A stretch of 64,000 nucleotides of DNA from Paenibacillus piscarius (GCF_022234545.1 NZ_JAIEUI010000007.1:1-64000); one strand, 5' to 3'. Shown: positions 26,773-36,802, numbered from the stretch's first letter. Notes: generated from the letters alone by a model not told the origin. Translations and numbers: made by a program.

Positions 26773-28149
26773 TCACCAGCCTTTTTCAGAATCGGGTTGC
26801 CCTAAAAGCGTACTGCGCACATCAGAAATCAGATACAGCGTTCCGGACACAACCGCCAGGTCATCATCCGTTGTGATCGTCTGCAGCCTCTGCAGCGCTT
26901 GGCCCCAATTACGTTCTACTATAATTTCCAAGTGTTCCTTGGCATATTGACTCCGCAGACTCTCCGCGATTGCCTGCAGGTCTTCCGCGTCCATGCGCTT
27001 ACGGAAATCGGGTTCGGTCAGGATGAGCGTATCCACTATAGGCAGTATATGCTTGAGATACGACTCGTGATGCTTATTTGCAAGCATCCCCATGAGCAAA
27101 TTTAATTTGCCGTAGGGCTGGAACTGGGCAAGACTCTTGGCCAGGCTCTCGGCACCTTCCGGATTATGCGCTCCGTCCAGAATAATCCGGGGCGAAGCAC
27201 TGACTTCCTCCAGCCGGCCGGCCCAGAACGTGCTGCGGAATCCCGCCTGCATATCCTCGTCCTCAAGCATGAAGGCCATGTATTGACGCAGCACCTCCAG
27301 GACCATCATAGCCCCGGCGGCGTTCTCCAGCTGATGCTCACCCTTCATGGCGACCTCCAGCTCCAGACTGCGGAAGGGGCCCTTGAAGGTGAACTGCTGG
27401 TTGCCGTTCTTCAGTCCGGCATCGCTATAGCTGAACTGCTCCCCGATCAAATAGAGGGTAGAACGGGCAGCAGCCGCCTTGTCCTTCAGGACGGCAACGG
27501 CTTCCGGCTGGCGCACACAGCTCACGGCCGGAACGCCAGGCTTGATGATTCCGGCCTTCTCCCCGGCGATCAGCTCCAGCGTATCCCCCAGCACATCGGT
27601 ATGATCGTGGCCGACATTGGTAATAACAGACACAATTGGTGTCACAATGTTCGTTACATCCAGCCTTCCCCCAAGTCCGGTCTCCCATACGATTACATCG
27701 GGATAACAGACTTCCCCGTAATAGAGAATCGCCAGCGCCGTGGATACCTCGAACATCGTCGGGGAGCCAAGCTCGCTGTCTGCAATCTCCTCAACCAGCG
27801 GACGCAGCCTGTTGGCGAGCGCCAGCAGGGTCTCTTCAGGAATATCAGTTCCATTGTATTGGAACCGGTCCGTGAATTTCGTGATATAGGGGGAGGTAAA
27901 GGTCCCCACCGTATAACCGCTCTCCAGCAGCACACGGGTCAAAAAGGCGCACGTCGAGCCTTTACCGTTCGTCCCGGCCACATGAATGAACTTAAGCCGT
28001 CTGTGCGGAGAGTCCAGCTTCTCCATCAGAAGCTCAATCCGGCCCAGACCCGGTCTGATTCCAAAAGGAATCAGGCTGTTAATCCAATCGACCGCCTCGG
28101 TGTACGAGCTTAAGGGGGCGGTGTTGCCGCCCCGGATGATCTCTTCCAT
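26773..28149 (-). CDS. folC: folylpolyglutamate synthase / dihydrofolate synthase
   Basis: This 458-residue ATP-dependent ligase adds glutamate to folates. The P-loop VAGTNGKGSTCAF (about 58-70), TSPYITKFTDR and WETGLGGRLDVTN motifs are intact, and DGAHNPEG marks the C-terminal domain. It follows valS by 5 nt, as in B. subtilis valS-folC. Confidence 0.96.
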   Translation of the reverse strand: MEEIIRGGNTAPLSSYTEAVDWINSLIPFGIRPGLGRIELLMEKLDSPHRRLKFIHVAGTNGKGSTCAFLTRVLLESGYTVGTFTSPYITKFTDRFQYNGTDIPEETLLALANRLRPLVEEIADSELGSPTMFEVSTALAILYYGEVCYPDVIVWETGLGGRLDVTNIVTPIVSVITNVGHDHTDVLGDTLELIAGEKAGIIKPGVPAVSCVRQPEAVAVLKDKAAAARSTLYLIGEQFSYSDAGLKNGNQQFTFKGPFRSLELEVAMKGEHQLENAAGAMMVLEVLRQYMAFMLEDEDMQAGFRSTFWAGRLEEVSASPRIILDGAHNPEGAESLAKSLAQFQPYGKLNLLMGMLANKHHESYLKHILPIVDTLILTEPDFRKRMDAEDLQAIAESLRSQYAKEHLEIIVERNWGQALQRLQTITTDDDLAVVSGTLYLISDVRSTLLGQPDSEKGW

Positions 28150-28154
28150 ATCCC

Positions 28155-30881
28155 TTATCCTCTCAGCTCTGCGATACGGGCCAGCACGGTCTCGCGCTTC
28201 GCGGAGTAATCCGCCTGCTTGGCCCGCTCCTCTTCGATGACCTTGGCCGGTGCTTTGGCAACAAAGCCCGGATTGCCAAGCTTCTTCTCGACGCGCTCAA
28301 CCTCGCTGTTCAGCGTCTGCACTTCTTTCTCAAGACGGGCAATCTCCTGGTCGATATCGATCAGGCCCGACAGCGGCAGCAGCAGCTCGGCACCGGTAAC
28401 CACAGCGGACATCACTTTGTCCGGCGCCTGCGGCGCAAGTCCTGCCTCCAGGGAGGAGGTGTTGCAGAAGCGTCCGATGTAATGCTCATTGCGGGAGATA
28501 ATGTCCAGGGTGTCCTGGCTGCCCGCCTTAATCATCAGCTCTACCTTCTTGCTCATCGGCACATTCACTTCGGCACGGATGTTGCGTACCGCCCGGATCA
28601 TATCCATCAGCAGATTCATCTCGGTGACCGACTGCGGATTCTCCAGCGAAGCATCATACCGCGGCCATTCGGCCAGCATAATGGTCTCGCCCTCATGCGG
28701 CAGATGCTGCCAGATCTCCTCTGTGATGAACGGCATGAACGGATGAATCAGGCGCAGCGTGCGGTCCAGCACATAGGCCAGTACAGACTGGGTCTTGGCC
28801 TTCGCTGCTGCGTCCGCACCATACAGGGACAGCTTCGCGAACTCGATATACCAGTCGCACAGATCATCCCAGATGAAGTTGTAGAGCAGGCGTCCGGTCT
28901 CGCCGAACTCGTACGAGTCAATTAGACGCGTAATATCGCGGGAAGTTTCGTTCAGGCGGTGCAGAATCCAGCGGTCAGCTGTACTCAGCTCCCCGGTAAT
29001 GTCAATATCTTCAAAGGTTACGCCCTCCAGATTCATCAGCGCGAAGCGGGAGGCGTTCCAGATTTTGTTGGCGAAATTGCGGGCCTGCTCCACCTTCTCC
29101 ATCCGGAACCGCAGATCCTGGCCTGCCGTAATCCCGGTCGAGATCATATAGCGCATCGCATCGGCACCGTACTGTTCAATAACATCCAGCGGATTGATGC
29201 CGTTGCCGAGGGATTTGGACATTTTGCGGCCCTCGGCATCCCGTACCAGACCGTGCATGTATACATCAGCGAACGGCTTCTGGCCGGTAAACTCGAAGGC
29301 GGAGAAGATCATCCGCGCTACCCAGAAGTAGATGATGTCATAGCCGGTAACCAGCACATTGTTAGGATAGTAACGCTTATAGTCAGCGCTGTTCTCATCC
29401 GGCCAGCCCAGTGTGGCAAACGGCCACAGGTTCGAGCTGAACCAGGTATCCAGCACGTCCTCATCCTGCTTCAGATCATCAAGGCCGCCGCTCATCTCAC
29501 GGGCTTCCTCTTCACTGTAAGCGACGAAGACTTCACCGGTTGACTCCGAATACCAGGCCGGAATCCGGTGACCCCACCACAGCTGGCGGGAGATACACCA
29601 GTCGCGTACATTCTCGATCCAGTTCAGGTAAGTCTTCTCGAACCGCTCAGGAACAAATTGAACCCCTTTGTTATCCTTCTGCGCCTGGATAGCAACTTCA
29701 GCCAGCGGCTGCATTTTGACGAACCACTGGGTGGACAGATAAGGCTCAACTACGGCACCGGAACGCTCGCTGTGTCCAACCTGGTGGACATGATCCTCGA
29801 TAGAGATCAGGACACCCTGCTCCTTCAGATCAGCCACAATATTCTTGCGGCATTCGCTGCGGTCCTGGCCCTGATACGGACCGGCTTCCTCATTCATGAT
29901 GCCGCCCTCATCCATCACGTTGATCTGCGGCAGGTTGTGGCGCTGGCCGACCTCGAAGTCATTCGGGTCATGTGCAGGTGTGATTTTGACTGCCCCACTG
30001 CCGAACTCTTTATCTACATATTCATCCGCAACCACCGGAATCTCCCGGCCGATAATCGGCAGAATCAGCGTCTTGCCGATCAGATCCTTGTAACGCTCAT
30101 CCGCAGGATGTACCGCTACCGCCGTATCGCCCAGCATCGTCTCGGGCCGGGTGGTAGCGACAGTGATGAAGCCGCTGCCGTCCTTGAGCGGATAACGCAG
30201 ATGGTACAGATGCCCGTTCACTTCCTTGTATTCAACCTCGATGTCAGACAGCGCTGTCCGGGCGGACGGGTCCCAGTTGATGATGCGCTTGCCGCGGTAG
30301 ATCAGACCTTTGCGGTACAGCTCAACAAAGACCTGGCGCACCCCCTTGGTCAAGCCTTCATCCAGCGTGAACCGCTCACGGGAGTAGTCCAGCGACAGCC
30401 CCATCTTGGCCCACTGCTCGTGGATAGTCTCTGCGTACTGATCCTTCCAGGCCCATACCTGCTCGAGGAACTTCTCGCGTCCCAGATCATGGCGGGAGAT
30501 GCCCTGCCCGCGCAGCTTCTGCTCTACCTTAGTCTGTGTAGCGATACCGGCATGATCCGTACCCGGCAGCCAGAGGGTATCATAGCCCTGCATCCGCTTG
30601 GTGCGGATCAGCACATCCTGAAGTGTGAAATCGAGTGCGTGTCCGATATGCAGCATACCAGTTACATTGGGCGGCGGAATCACGATGCTGTACGGCTCCG
30701 CATCCGGCCGTTTGCCGGCTTCAAAGAAGCCGTTCTCCATCCAGTAGCTATACCATTTCTTCTCTGCCGCCCCCGGGTTATATGTAGTCGGCATATCGCT
30801 CTGCTTGTGATCCGCCGTCCCGGCGGCTTCTGCCGCTTCCTGCTGGTTCGGCAGCTCCGCTGCCTTGTTGTGATCAGCCAT
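28155..30881 (-). CDS. valS: valyl-tRNA synthetase
   Basis: This class I synthetase of 908 residues charges tRNA-Val. HIGH is seen in [14 protein letters not shown] and KMSKS in RKMSKSLGN. The editing domain lies between them and a C-terminal coiled coil (about 840-905) binds the tRNA. The start is the ATG at 30881 ([10 protein letters not shown]) with GGAGGG 6 nt upstream; the frame continues open into the T-box leader but that part is not coding. Expression is controlled by the T-box. Confidence 0.98.
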   Translation of the reverse strand: MADHNKAAELPNQQEAAEAAGTADHKQSDMPTTYNPGAAEKKWYSYWMENGFFEAGKRPDAEPYSIVIPPPNVTGMLHIGHALDFTLQDVLIRTKRMQGYDTLWLPGTDHAGIATQTKVEQKLRGQGISRHDLGREKFLEQVWAWKDQYAETIHEQWAKMGLSLDYSRERFTLDEGLTKGVRQVFVELYRKGLIYRGKRIINWDPSARTALSDIEVEYKEVNGHLYHLRYPLKDGSGFITVATTRPETMLGDTAVAVHPADERYKDLIGKTLILPIIGREIPVVADEYVDKEFGSGAVKITPAHDPNDFEVGQRHNLPQINVMDEGGIMNEEAGPYQGQDRSECRKNIVADLKEQGVLISIEDHVHQVGHSERSGAVVEPYLSTQWFVKMQPLAEVAIQAQKDNKGVQFVPERFEKTYLNWIENVRDWCISRQLWWGHRIPAWYSESTGEVFVAYSEEEAREMSGGLDDLKQDEDVLDTWFSSNLWPFATLGWPDENSADYKRYYPNNVLVTGYDIIYFWVARMIFSAFEFTGQKPFADVYMHGLVRDAEGRKMSKSLGNGINPLDVIEQYGADAMRYMISTGITAGQDLRFRMEKVEQARNFANKIWNASRFALMNLEGVTFEDIDITGELSTADRWILHRLNETSRDITRLIDSYEFGETGRLLYNFIWDDLCDWYIEFAKLSLYGADAAAKAKTQSVLAYVLDRTLRLIHPFMPFITEEIWQHLPHEGETIMLAEWPRYDASLENPQSVTEMNLLMDMIRAVRNIRAEVNVPMSKKVELMIKAGSQDTLDIISRNEHYIGRFCNTSSLEAGLAPQAPDKVMSAVVTGAELLLPLSGLIDIDQEIARLEKEVQTLNSEVERVEKKLGNPGFVAKAPAKVIEEERAKQADYSAKRETVLARIAELRG

Positions 30882-30929
30882 TGTGAACCCTCCAATTTGG
30901 ATAATGAAATAACGCATTATGGTCTGGAA

Positions 30930-31240
30930 ATACAAAAAGGCCTTTCGTCTCAAAGGACGAAAGGCCATTCTTTCGCGGTACCACCTTTGTTTCGCGCCAA
31001 TACAAAGCAGCAAAGCTGCTCCAAGCTCCCGGACGGGCGCTTCAAGCTTAGCGCGACACTCATGCAGATAACGGCTGCATCCGGCCACATCCTAACCTGC
31101 ATCAACAGCAGGCTCAGAAGGGCAACTCCGGGGCGACTTCGGGGGCTGCATCCTGCGGAAATTCACAGCAACTACCATTCCGCTCTCTGAAGGGCTGACC
31201 GCCTACTCTTCCCGTTCCCAGTCTTTATGCTAGTTATTAC
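30930..31240 (-). ncRNA. T-box riboswitch for valS
   Basis: The leader carries the T-box core AAGGTGGTACCGCG (minus strand, about 30974-30987) directly before an intrinsic terminator. Upstream it has the long structured Stem I region. A plausible specifier is the valine codon GTC within GAAGTCG (gac on the plus strand at 31135-31137). Uncharged tRNA-Val would bind, stabilise the antiterminator and allow valS-folC-murC expression. The specifier was placed by eye. Confidence 0.92.
30934..30966 (-). terminator. regulated terminator of the valS T-box
   Basis: GGCCTTTCGTCC and its near-perfect partner GACGAAAGGCC form a stem followed by TTTTTG on the minus strand. Its 5' side overlaps the T-box antiterminator partner. 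Confidence 0.9.
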
Positions 31241-31248
31241 TTAGTACA

Positions 31249-31277
31249 ATAATACCTTCAGTATTATCCCTAGTCAA
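31249..31277 (-). promoter_or_regulatory. promoter of the valS T-box operon
   Basis: TTGACT (31272-31277), 17 bp, TATTAT (31249-31254) on the minus strand. Confidence 0.8.
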
Positions 31278-31318
31278 CCAGCATATGCACAAACCTGTCA
31301 CCGGATGAAACTTAAGGC

Positions 31319-31990
31319 TTACTCTCCGCTCCAGATCACCTGAATCACATTGAAGCCCTGGCGGCTGCCCGTTCCGGGAGCCCCGTCCACAGTAACAGCA
31401 AATGTGCTTCCTGAATCAATAATCTGGAAGGCGGCAGCGGAGACCTCCTCCGATTTGGAGGTGGCACCCTTTTGCGCAAAATAGTCCTTGTACATATTGC
31501 CCAGCGCCTCAAGCCCCAGCTTCGTAGTGTAGCTGAAGGTAGCGGACGGCTTGCCGGTCGCCGAGCCTTCGATCAAGTCATATATTTTGGCATCGGCCGG
31601 AAGCGGGAAGTCCGCCGGCAGGCTCTTCGGACGCTTCACAGCTTCCGCGTTTGTTCCTGCAGAGGTGCCGCCGGAGCCGGATGGAGCGCCTGTGGAGGCG
31701 GAGCCGCCGCCGATAATGACCTTGCTGGTTGCGGCATCGTAGGTGACCGGAGTATTCAGCGCTTCACCGATCGAGCGTACCGGCAGATACGTAATGCCAT
31801 TATACGTAATCGGGGCAAGTGTTTTGCCGTTGCCGTCCTTAGGTGTATAAGCCTGGCCGTTCACGACGATTCCAATCTTGTTGTTCAGCGCCGCTTTGAT
31901 CTGCTGCAGACCACCCGCGGCATAGGCGCCAGCGGAAACGGCCAGTGTTAAGCCTAATGCAGCCGCAGTAACCGCTACTTTTCTCTTCAT
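31319..31990 (-). CDS. exported stalk-domain protein (copper amine oxidase N-terminal-like)
   Basis: The 223 residues begin with a signal peptide (MKRKVAVTAAALGLTLAVSA, cut near AYA-AG). A copper-amine-oxidase-N-like stalk repeat follows (about 35-95; IVVNGQAYTPKD...YLPVRSIGEALNTPVTYDAATSKVII), common in Paenibacillus surface proteins and not an oxidase. Then come a Gly/Ser linker and a C-terminal domain of unknown fold. It is monocistronic with its own promoter. Function unknown; a wall or surface role is likely. Confidence 0.75.
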   Translation of the reverse strand: MKRKVAVTAAALGLTLAVSAGAYAAGGLQQIKAALNNKIGIVVNGQAYTPKDGNGKTLAPITYNGITYLPVRSIGEALNTPVTYDAATSKVIIGGGSASTGAPSGSGGTSAGTNAEAVKRPKSLPADFPLPADAKIYDLIEGSATGKPSATFSYTTKLGLEALGNMYKDYFAQKGATSKSEEVSAAAFQIIDSGSTFAVTVDGAPGTGSRQGFNVIQVIWSGE

Positions 31991-32069
31991 GTTGATCTCT
32001 CATCCTTTCAGAGGGGAAATTCCGGCGCAGAGATGCCACGTTCTGTGATGTATGTAATGCCGGTAGGGA

Positions 32070-32098
32070 CTATTACCCCCGGCAGCAAGGTTTGTAAA
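32070..32098 (-). promoter_or_regulatory. promoter of the stalk-domain gene
   Basis: TTTACA (32093-32098), 17 bp, TAATAG (32070-32075) on the minus strand, about 80 nt before the start codon and 41 nt from the hairpin array. Confidence 0.55.
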
Positions 32099-32138
32099 CC
32101 TGTGGCGGAGATACAGCTCACTCACCTCGCGCTGGCCC

Positions 32139-32266
32139 AATGTGGTCGGTTTTTCGATTACATTCCACCCACACGCCTCCGCCACGCCCAATGTAATCGG
32201 TTTTTCGATTACATTCCGTCCACGCGCCTCTGCCACGCCCAATGTGGTCGGTTTTTCGATTACATT
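32139..32266. repeat. 51-bp hairpin repeat array A (3 units)
   Basis: Three 26-nt hairpins at 32139-32164, 32190-32215 and 32241-32266 are separated by exact 25-nt linkers (CC-rich, ending GCCACGCCC). The arms are AATGTAATCG and CGATTACATT, with G substitutions in the left arm of units 1 and 3 that leave G-U pairs on the plus-strand RNA. The array lies between the spoVID terminator and the stalk-gene promoter. Open frames through it are a by-product of the 51-bp period. Confidence 0.9.
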
Positions 32267-32283
32267 GGGCATGTCACCATTAC

Positions 32284-32330
32284 ACAAAAAACAGAAACAG
32301 CCCCGTCCATAAGGCTGGGGCCCTTCCTGT
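32284..32330 (-). terminator. terminator of spoVID
   Basis: On the minus strand GCCCCAGCC pairs with the GGGGC segment, flanked by AACAGGAA and TTTCTGTT arms, and ends in TTTTTT. Confidence 0.7.
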
Positions 32331-32364
32331 TACAAGCCTGCATGCTCTCGACACACCGCCGGCC

Positions 32365-33741
32365 TCAGGGAATATACAGCACCTGACCCTCTTCCACAAT
32401 CTGCCCGGAGAGGCGGTTGTACATCGACAGCTCCCGGGTGCTGAGCTGATATTTCTCGGCGATTGTATCGAGCGTCTCCTCGCGCTGGACGATGCAGAGC
32501 CGGACCTTGCGGAACATCTCGGAGCCGCCAAGCCCGCCGATGAACCGGCTCTTCCATTCTGTATCATTACCAACCTCAGGAGCATCTGCCGCCGTCTGGG
32601 AAGCCATCTCTTCAGCCTGCAGGTTCTCCTGCTCCCGGTTGACCCGGCTGGAACTGAGCAGCGAGGAGAAGGTCAGCGGCTCCTGGCCGGCAGCGCCGGA
32701 GTCCTTCTTGCTGCCAAGCGCAACCTTGAGATCCGGCTTCTCCTCTTGGGGAGGCAAGGATTCCGATGACAGGAAGACATCGTTGTCCCCAGCCTGAATC
32801 TCTTCCCCTGCTTCCCCGCCTTCCTTCCCGGCCAGAAAAGCAGCGGCGTCACCGGCAGCATTGCCGGTGACCGGCTCCGCATCGGGTACGGCATGAAGAT
32901 TCGCATGGCTCCAGTGATCTATGGTACTGGCAGGTGTAGCGGTACTGCCTCCAGTGCTGGCCGGAGACGGATCTTTAGGAGCTGTTGCCTCTGCCTTCTC
33001 CCTTGAAGTGAGAAAATGGCCGGAGACCGGCTCCGCTGCCGGCTTGCCGGTATGCGGCGCGGCCTGCGCAGCCGTCTCCAGGCTGTGGGTTCTTGCCTTA
33101 GGTTCCTTGTCCTTCGGCTGTGCAGAAGCCAGAGCTGCCGGCTGGGTATACACAGCGCCGTCCGGAAATAACGGATTCGCCGCAGCATCAGCCGCCTCCG
33201 CTTCAAGCTGTTCTTCCGGGGAGGATTCGGCTTCCCCTTCACCGTAAGTCCACACCGAATTCTCATACAAGGAATCTGTCTCTGCATTGCCCGCCCGCTC
33301 CCCGGGTTTCGCCTGAAGGTCCTTGGCCTCCGGCGAGTAGGCAACCGTATATTCCTCCTGCTGCCAGGCCGGCTGGGCATCTGCGCTTCCGATGCCGCGC
33401 AGGGAGAGCACACCGGTAATGTTAACGGTTCGCATCGTAAGCAGGTCAATATCGAAATTCTCGATCTCCACCCCTATGTCATCCAATGAGCTGACCCGGG
33501 TCAGCGGGACCGTAATTTCAACGGGAATCGCATGCTCCAGACGCTGCGTGCGATCATCCTCCCCCCGGTAGAGTCCGGTCAGAAGCAGCTGTCCATGCAA
33601 TTCGGCCCGGTCCTCCCGCTGGATCACCTGGATGTCAGGAACAAGCTCGACTTCCTCCAGTTCTGCTATTCCCGGAAGCTCTTCCGAAAGGTGAATGCGT
33701 TCATAAATATCAAACCGCAAGCCGTGGGACTGGTCAAACAC
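32365..33741 (-). CDS. spoVID: stage VI sporulation protein D (SpoVID-like, C-terminal LysM)
   Basis: This coat-encasement protein of 458 residues has a conserved N-terminal region (about 1-130; HGLRFDIYERIHLSEELPGI), a long acidic low-complexity middle and a C-terminal LysM domain (last 45 residues; REETLDTIAEKYQLSTRELSMYN). SpoVID surrounds the forespore with coat layers and binds SafA. I chose the GTG at 33741 because GAAGGAGG lies 9 nt upstream inside the longer frame; an ATG at 33765 has no such site. It sits upstream of the hem genes in B. subtilis too. Confidence 0.82.
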   Translation of the reverse strand: MFDQSHGLRFDIYERIHLSEELPGIAELEEVELVPDIQVIQREDRAELHGQLLLTGLYRGEDDRTQRLEHAIPVEITVPLTRVSSLDDIGVEIENFDIDLLTMRTVNITGVLSLRGIGSADAQPAWQQEEYTVAYSPEAKDLQAKPGERAGNAETDSLYENSVWTYGEGEAESSPEEQLEAEAADAAANPLFPDGAVYTQPAALASAQPKDKEPKARTHSLETAAQAAPHTGKPAAEPVSGHFLTSREKAEATAPKDPSPASTGGSTATPASTIDHWSHANLHAVPDAEPVTGNAAGDAAAFLAGKEGGEAGEEIQAGDNDVFLSSESLPPQEEKPDLKVALGSKKDSGAAGQEPLTFSSLLSSSRVNREQENLQAEEMASQTAADAPEVGNDTEWKSRFIGGLGGSEMFRKVRLCIVQREETLDTIAEKYQLSTRELSMYNRLSGQIVEEGQVLYIP

Positions 33742-33878
33742 GGGAAATGTCCTCCTTCTTGGCATAATCTATCCCTGAGACAAGCCCAGAGCATAAGCCC
33801 AAAATGTTACTCGACTCATGTATATGCTTCAAACAGGAAGGCATGACAACTTTGCCGCTTCTTCCTGCAGACAAAGAC

Positions 33879-35297
33879 CTATTCCTGCAGAGCGAGAGCG
33901 GTACGCGCATCCGGGACGGAGTAATGCTGCGGCAGTCTGCTGCGCATAAGCTCTGCCAGCGGGAATGCCGCCCCGCTTCCGGCCAGCACATCGGCCGGAT
34001 GAAAGGCTGAAGCAAGCGGCGCTCCAGGCATATCTGCAAAGCGGACATGATCGGGAATGCCCGGCCGAGCCGCCTGGAGCTCAATCGCCTTACGGTATAC
34101 ATTCAGCGTGCCCGCAGCCATTACATCCAGAGAACGGGTACGCTCCGCCCACGCTCTGGCCTGACGGCCGGTGCGCTGCCTCAGCTCCCCGTCCTCCAGC
34201 AGCTGCTCCAGCTGCCGGGCAAGTGCGCCGGCATCTCCGGGCGGAACAATCCAGCCGGTCTCGCCTTGCCGGACCATCTCCGGCATCCCCGAGGTTCCGG
34301 CGACCACCGGGGCGATTCCGGCCAGCTGTGCCTCTGTGACCGAGAACGGCTGTGTATCCTGCAGCGAGGGCTGCACATAGATGTCTGCCGCCTTCAGCGC
34401 CGCAGGAATATTATCGAGCGTTCCGGTGAAGTGGACCTGATCCGCGATGCCCAGACGCCGGATCTGCTCCTGCAGCTCTTCCAGCAGGCTGCCCATGCCG
34501 GCCACGGCGCAGATCCACCGCTGGCAGCGCTGATGCAGCATTCCCAGCGCTTCAATCAGCACATGAACTCCCTTGATATATTCCAGCCGTCCGGCATACA
34601 TGATGACCGGAATGCCTTCCTGGAACCGGAGCGGCGCAGGCTCCGCCGCCCTGGCTGCATACGCCGCCAGATTCACCCCGTACGGCAAGGTATGAATACG
34701 GTCAGCACTGACTCCAAGCTCCCGGGTCAGCTGTCCGATCCACTGCGAAGAGACCAGGATCTGGTCGGCTGACCGGGCACCCAGCGACTCGATCCGGCGG
34801 AAATACCTCCAGATCGGCCGCTGCTCATACGCTTCCCGGGTCAAGCCCGGCTCCAAGCCCCGATATTCATAATAAGTCTCCAGGGACAGTGCCCCGTGAA
34901 CACTGGTGACCAGCGGAACGGGATGACGCATAATCCGGCGCAGTGCATACGAGGCGATCGGGTCCTGGGCATGAATGACATCATAGTCCTCCAGCCCCAG
35001 CACCGCAGCCCCTCCTTCAAACACATATCGTCCCAGCTCGAAGCTGAAGATCCCGTGTTCCAGGTGCATCGCCGGGAAGCGGCCCGCATCGAAATGCGGC
35101 AGCAGCTGTGTGTAGAATTCTTTTTTATCGAAAAACTCCGGCCGGTCCAGCAAATAAAGCGTGTTGCTCTCCGCATGACTCCCCATCATAGTCACGGAAT
35201 GGCCCTCTGCACCCAGCTTCTCTGCCAGCTGCTTCATATAGGTCCAGATCCCGCCCAGATTAGTGAGTCCCCAGTAGGTAACCAGCAGTATCTTCAT
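33879..35297 (-). CDS. GT4-family glycosyltransferase
   Basis: The 472 residues include the GT-B N-terminal pattern (LVTYWGLTNLGGIWTYMKQLAEKL) and a clear GT4 C-terminal half: MYAGRLEYIKGVHVLIEAL, then VQPSLQDTQPFSVTEAQLAGIAPVVAG, the E-x7-E region that binds the nucleotide sugar. An extra 70-residue tail follows with no recognised domain. It is encoded just upstream of spoVID, so a spore-coat glycan role (like CotSA) is possible but unproven. GAGAGGG precedes the ATG. Confidence 0.8.
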   Translation of the reverse strand: MKILLVTYWGLTNLGGIWTYMKQLAEKLGAEGHSVTMMGSHAESNTLYLLDRPEFFDKKEFYTQLLPHFDAGRFPAMHLEHGIFSFELGRYVFEGGAAVLGLEDYDVIHAQDPIASYALRRIMRHPVPLVTSVHGALSLETYYEYRGLEPGLTREAYEQRPIWRYFRRIESLGARSADQILVSSQWIGQLTRELGVSADRIHTLPYGVNLAAYAARAAEPAPLRFQEGIPVIMYAGRLEYIKGVHVLIEALGMLHQRCQRWICAVAGMGSLLEELQEQIRRLGIADQVHFTGTLDNIPAALKAADIYVQPSLQDTQPFSVTEAQLAGIAPVVAGTSGMPEMVRQGETGWIVPPGDAGALARQLEQLLEDGELRQRTGRQARAWAERTRSLDVMAAGTLNVYRKAIELQAARPGIPDHVRFADMPGAPLASAFHPADVLAGSGAAFPLAELMRSRLPQHYSVPDARTALALQE

Positions 35298-35455
35298 GCA
35301 TCCCTCTCCCCGGCTATAGATTCATATAAGTTCAGGAGCGGACTGCCCCCATTTATCAGAACAGTATATGAGCAGTATAGACAGCAAGGAAACGGACAGA
35401 TGTTCGTCCCATATAAATTTCAAAATAACTTTTAATCAGGAATCATCTTTTCGGG

Positions 35456-35461
35456 TATAAT
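35456..35461 (+). promoter_or_regulatory. -10 box for the diguanylate cyclase gene
   Basis: A perfect TATAAT in GGGTATAATCGG lies about 30 nt before the start codon. The -35 region is weak. Confidence 0.4.
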
Positions 35462-35491
35462 CGGTATAAATCCTGAAAGGAATCTTCTGTC

Positions 35492-36733
35492 ATGTCCAAA
35501 GCAAGGGTATTTGACATCTCCCTGTTCATCGCTTCCCTGGCTATAGCCTTCATTCCTGCACATGCTGTAGTCCTGGATGGTTCATATATGCAAGCGCTGC
35601 TGCTCTACACGATATTCTCCAGCATTTATTTCCAGTTGCGCATTGTGACCCGGAGCGGGAATTCCACAATTGATTATGCAATCAGTTATACGTCATCATT
35701 CGGGATTTTTGCCGGCCCGCTGGGTACATTGATCTTCGAGACGGTGTACCGGTCAATCGTATTTATCTATAAAAAGAAAACGAAAACCGCCGATCCCGGT
35801 GAGTTCCTGGATACCTTCTACAATATCGGCTCCTTCACGCTGGGCGGGTCCGCTGCGTATTATTTGTACACGCTGCTCAAGCCCTTGGCGGACAGGCTTC
35901 CGCTGGGGTATTGGCTGCTGTTTCTCCTCGTGGTCTGTGTCACTACGCTGCTGTCATCGGCCTTTCTGGTGATAACCTTCGCCCTGTCGGGAGACATCAA
36001 GACCCGCCGCGAAGCGGAGAATCTGCTGTTCCGCAGCCGGAGCCTGCTGGACTTCTGCAAGGTCGCGCTGACCAACGCCCTGCTGCTAAGGCTGCTGCAG
36101 ATGGAGAAATGGGAGATGCTGATTGCGCTGTTCCTGCTCAACTACATCGTCAGCCTCTCGTTCTATTCCAAGTCGCAGAGTGCCCAGCACAAATATGAGC
36201 GCGACAAATTCGAGCAGATGGCCTACCGCGACTTCCTCACCGGAACCTACAACCGGGCGCACATGGACAAGATGATGAAGGAGCTGAATCAGAGCGGTGA
36301 ATATATCGGCATTGTAGTGGCAGACATCGACCGCTTCAAAAAAATCAACGACTCCTACAACCACGCCGTCGGCGACCGGGTCATCGTCCATTTCGCCGAT
36401 ACACTGGAGCGCCACCTTCAGCCGGAGGACATCCTGTTCCGCAGCGGGGGAGAAGAGTTCACCCTGTTCCTCAGAAACAAAACCTTTGAAGAATGCAAGG
36501 TGCAGATTGAGGAGATCCTGGACAGCCTGCACGGCAATAGCGTAAGTGCTGAGTACGAGGAGCAGACGATCTCTGTACCGTATTCAGCTTCCTTCGGCCT
36601 CTATTATTACAAGGCTGACCCCGGACACAAGACCTCGATGGAAAAAGGTTATGTCTACGCCGACCAGCTGCTGCTGGAATCCAAGAAGCTGGGACGCAAC
36701 CGCCTCTCGTACCGCAATGACCTCGGGGCATGA
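35492..36733 (+). CDS. membrane diguanylate cyclase (GGDEF)
   Basis: The 413 residues have about seven membrane segments (roughly 8-215) and a C-terminal GGDEF domain (about 240-410): DFLTGTYNRAHMD, DIDRFKKINDSYNHAVGD and the active-site SGGEEF, a variant compatible with activity. The RxxD inhibitory site usually five residues before GGDEF is missing (QPED there), so product inhibition may be absent. It makes cyclic di-GMP at the membrane. It is monocistronic and divergent from the glycosyltransferase. Confidence 0.92.
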   Translation: MSKARVFDISLFIASLAIAFIPAHAVVLDGSYMQALLLYTIFSSIYFQLRIVTRSGNSTIDYAISYTSSFGIFAGPLGTLIFETVYRSIVFIYKKKTKTADPGEFLDTFYNIGSFTLGGSAAYYLYTLLKPLADRLPLGYWLLFLLVVCVTTLLSSAFLVITFALSGDIKTRREAENLLFRSRSLLDFCKVALTNALLLRLLQMEKWEMLIALFLLNYIVSLSFYSKSQSAQHKYERDKFEQMAYRDFLTGTYNRAHMDKMMKELNQSGEYIGIVVADIDRFKKINDSYNHAVGDRVIVHFADTLERHLQPEDILFRSGGEEFTLFLRNKTFEECKVQIEEILDSLHGNSVSAEYEEQTISVPYSASFGLYYYKADPGHKTSMEKGYVYADQLLLESKKLGRNRLSYRNDLGA

Positions 36734-36748
36734 AACTCCCCGCACCCA

Positions 36749-36787
36749 GAAGAGCCGCCCCTCCATGATATGGAAGAACGGCTCTTC
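36749..36787. terminator. bidirectional hairpin between convergent genes
   Basis: GAAGAGCCG pairs with CGGCTCTTC around an inner CTCCAT/ATGGAAG stem, between the diguanylate cyclase and zinc peptidase ends. T-runs are short on both sides. Confidence 0.6.
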
Positions 36788-36802
36788 GTGCGTCTCTGCA
36801 GC

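Noticed and set aside
31319..31990. Copper amine oxidase enzyme
   Set aside because: Only the N-terminal stalk repeat is present; there is no topaquinone catalytic domain.
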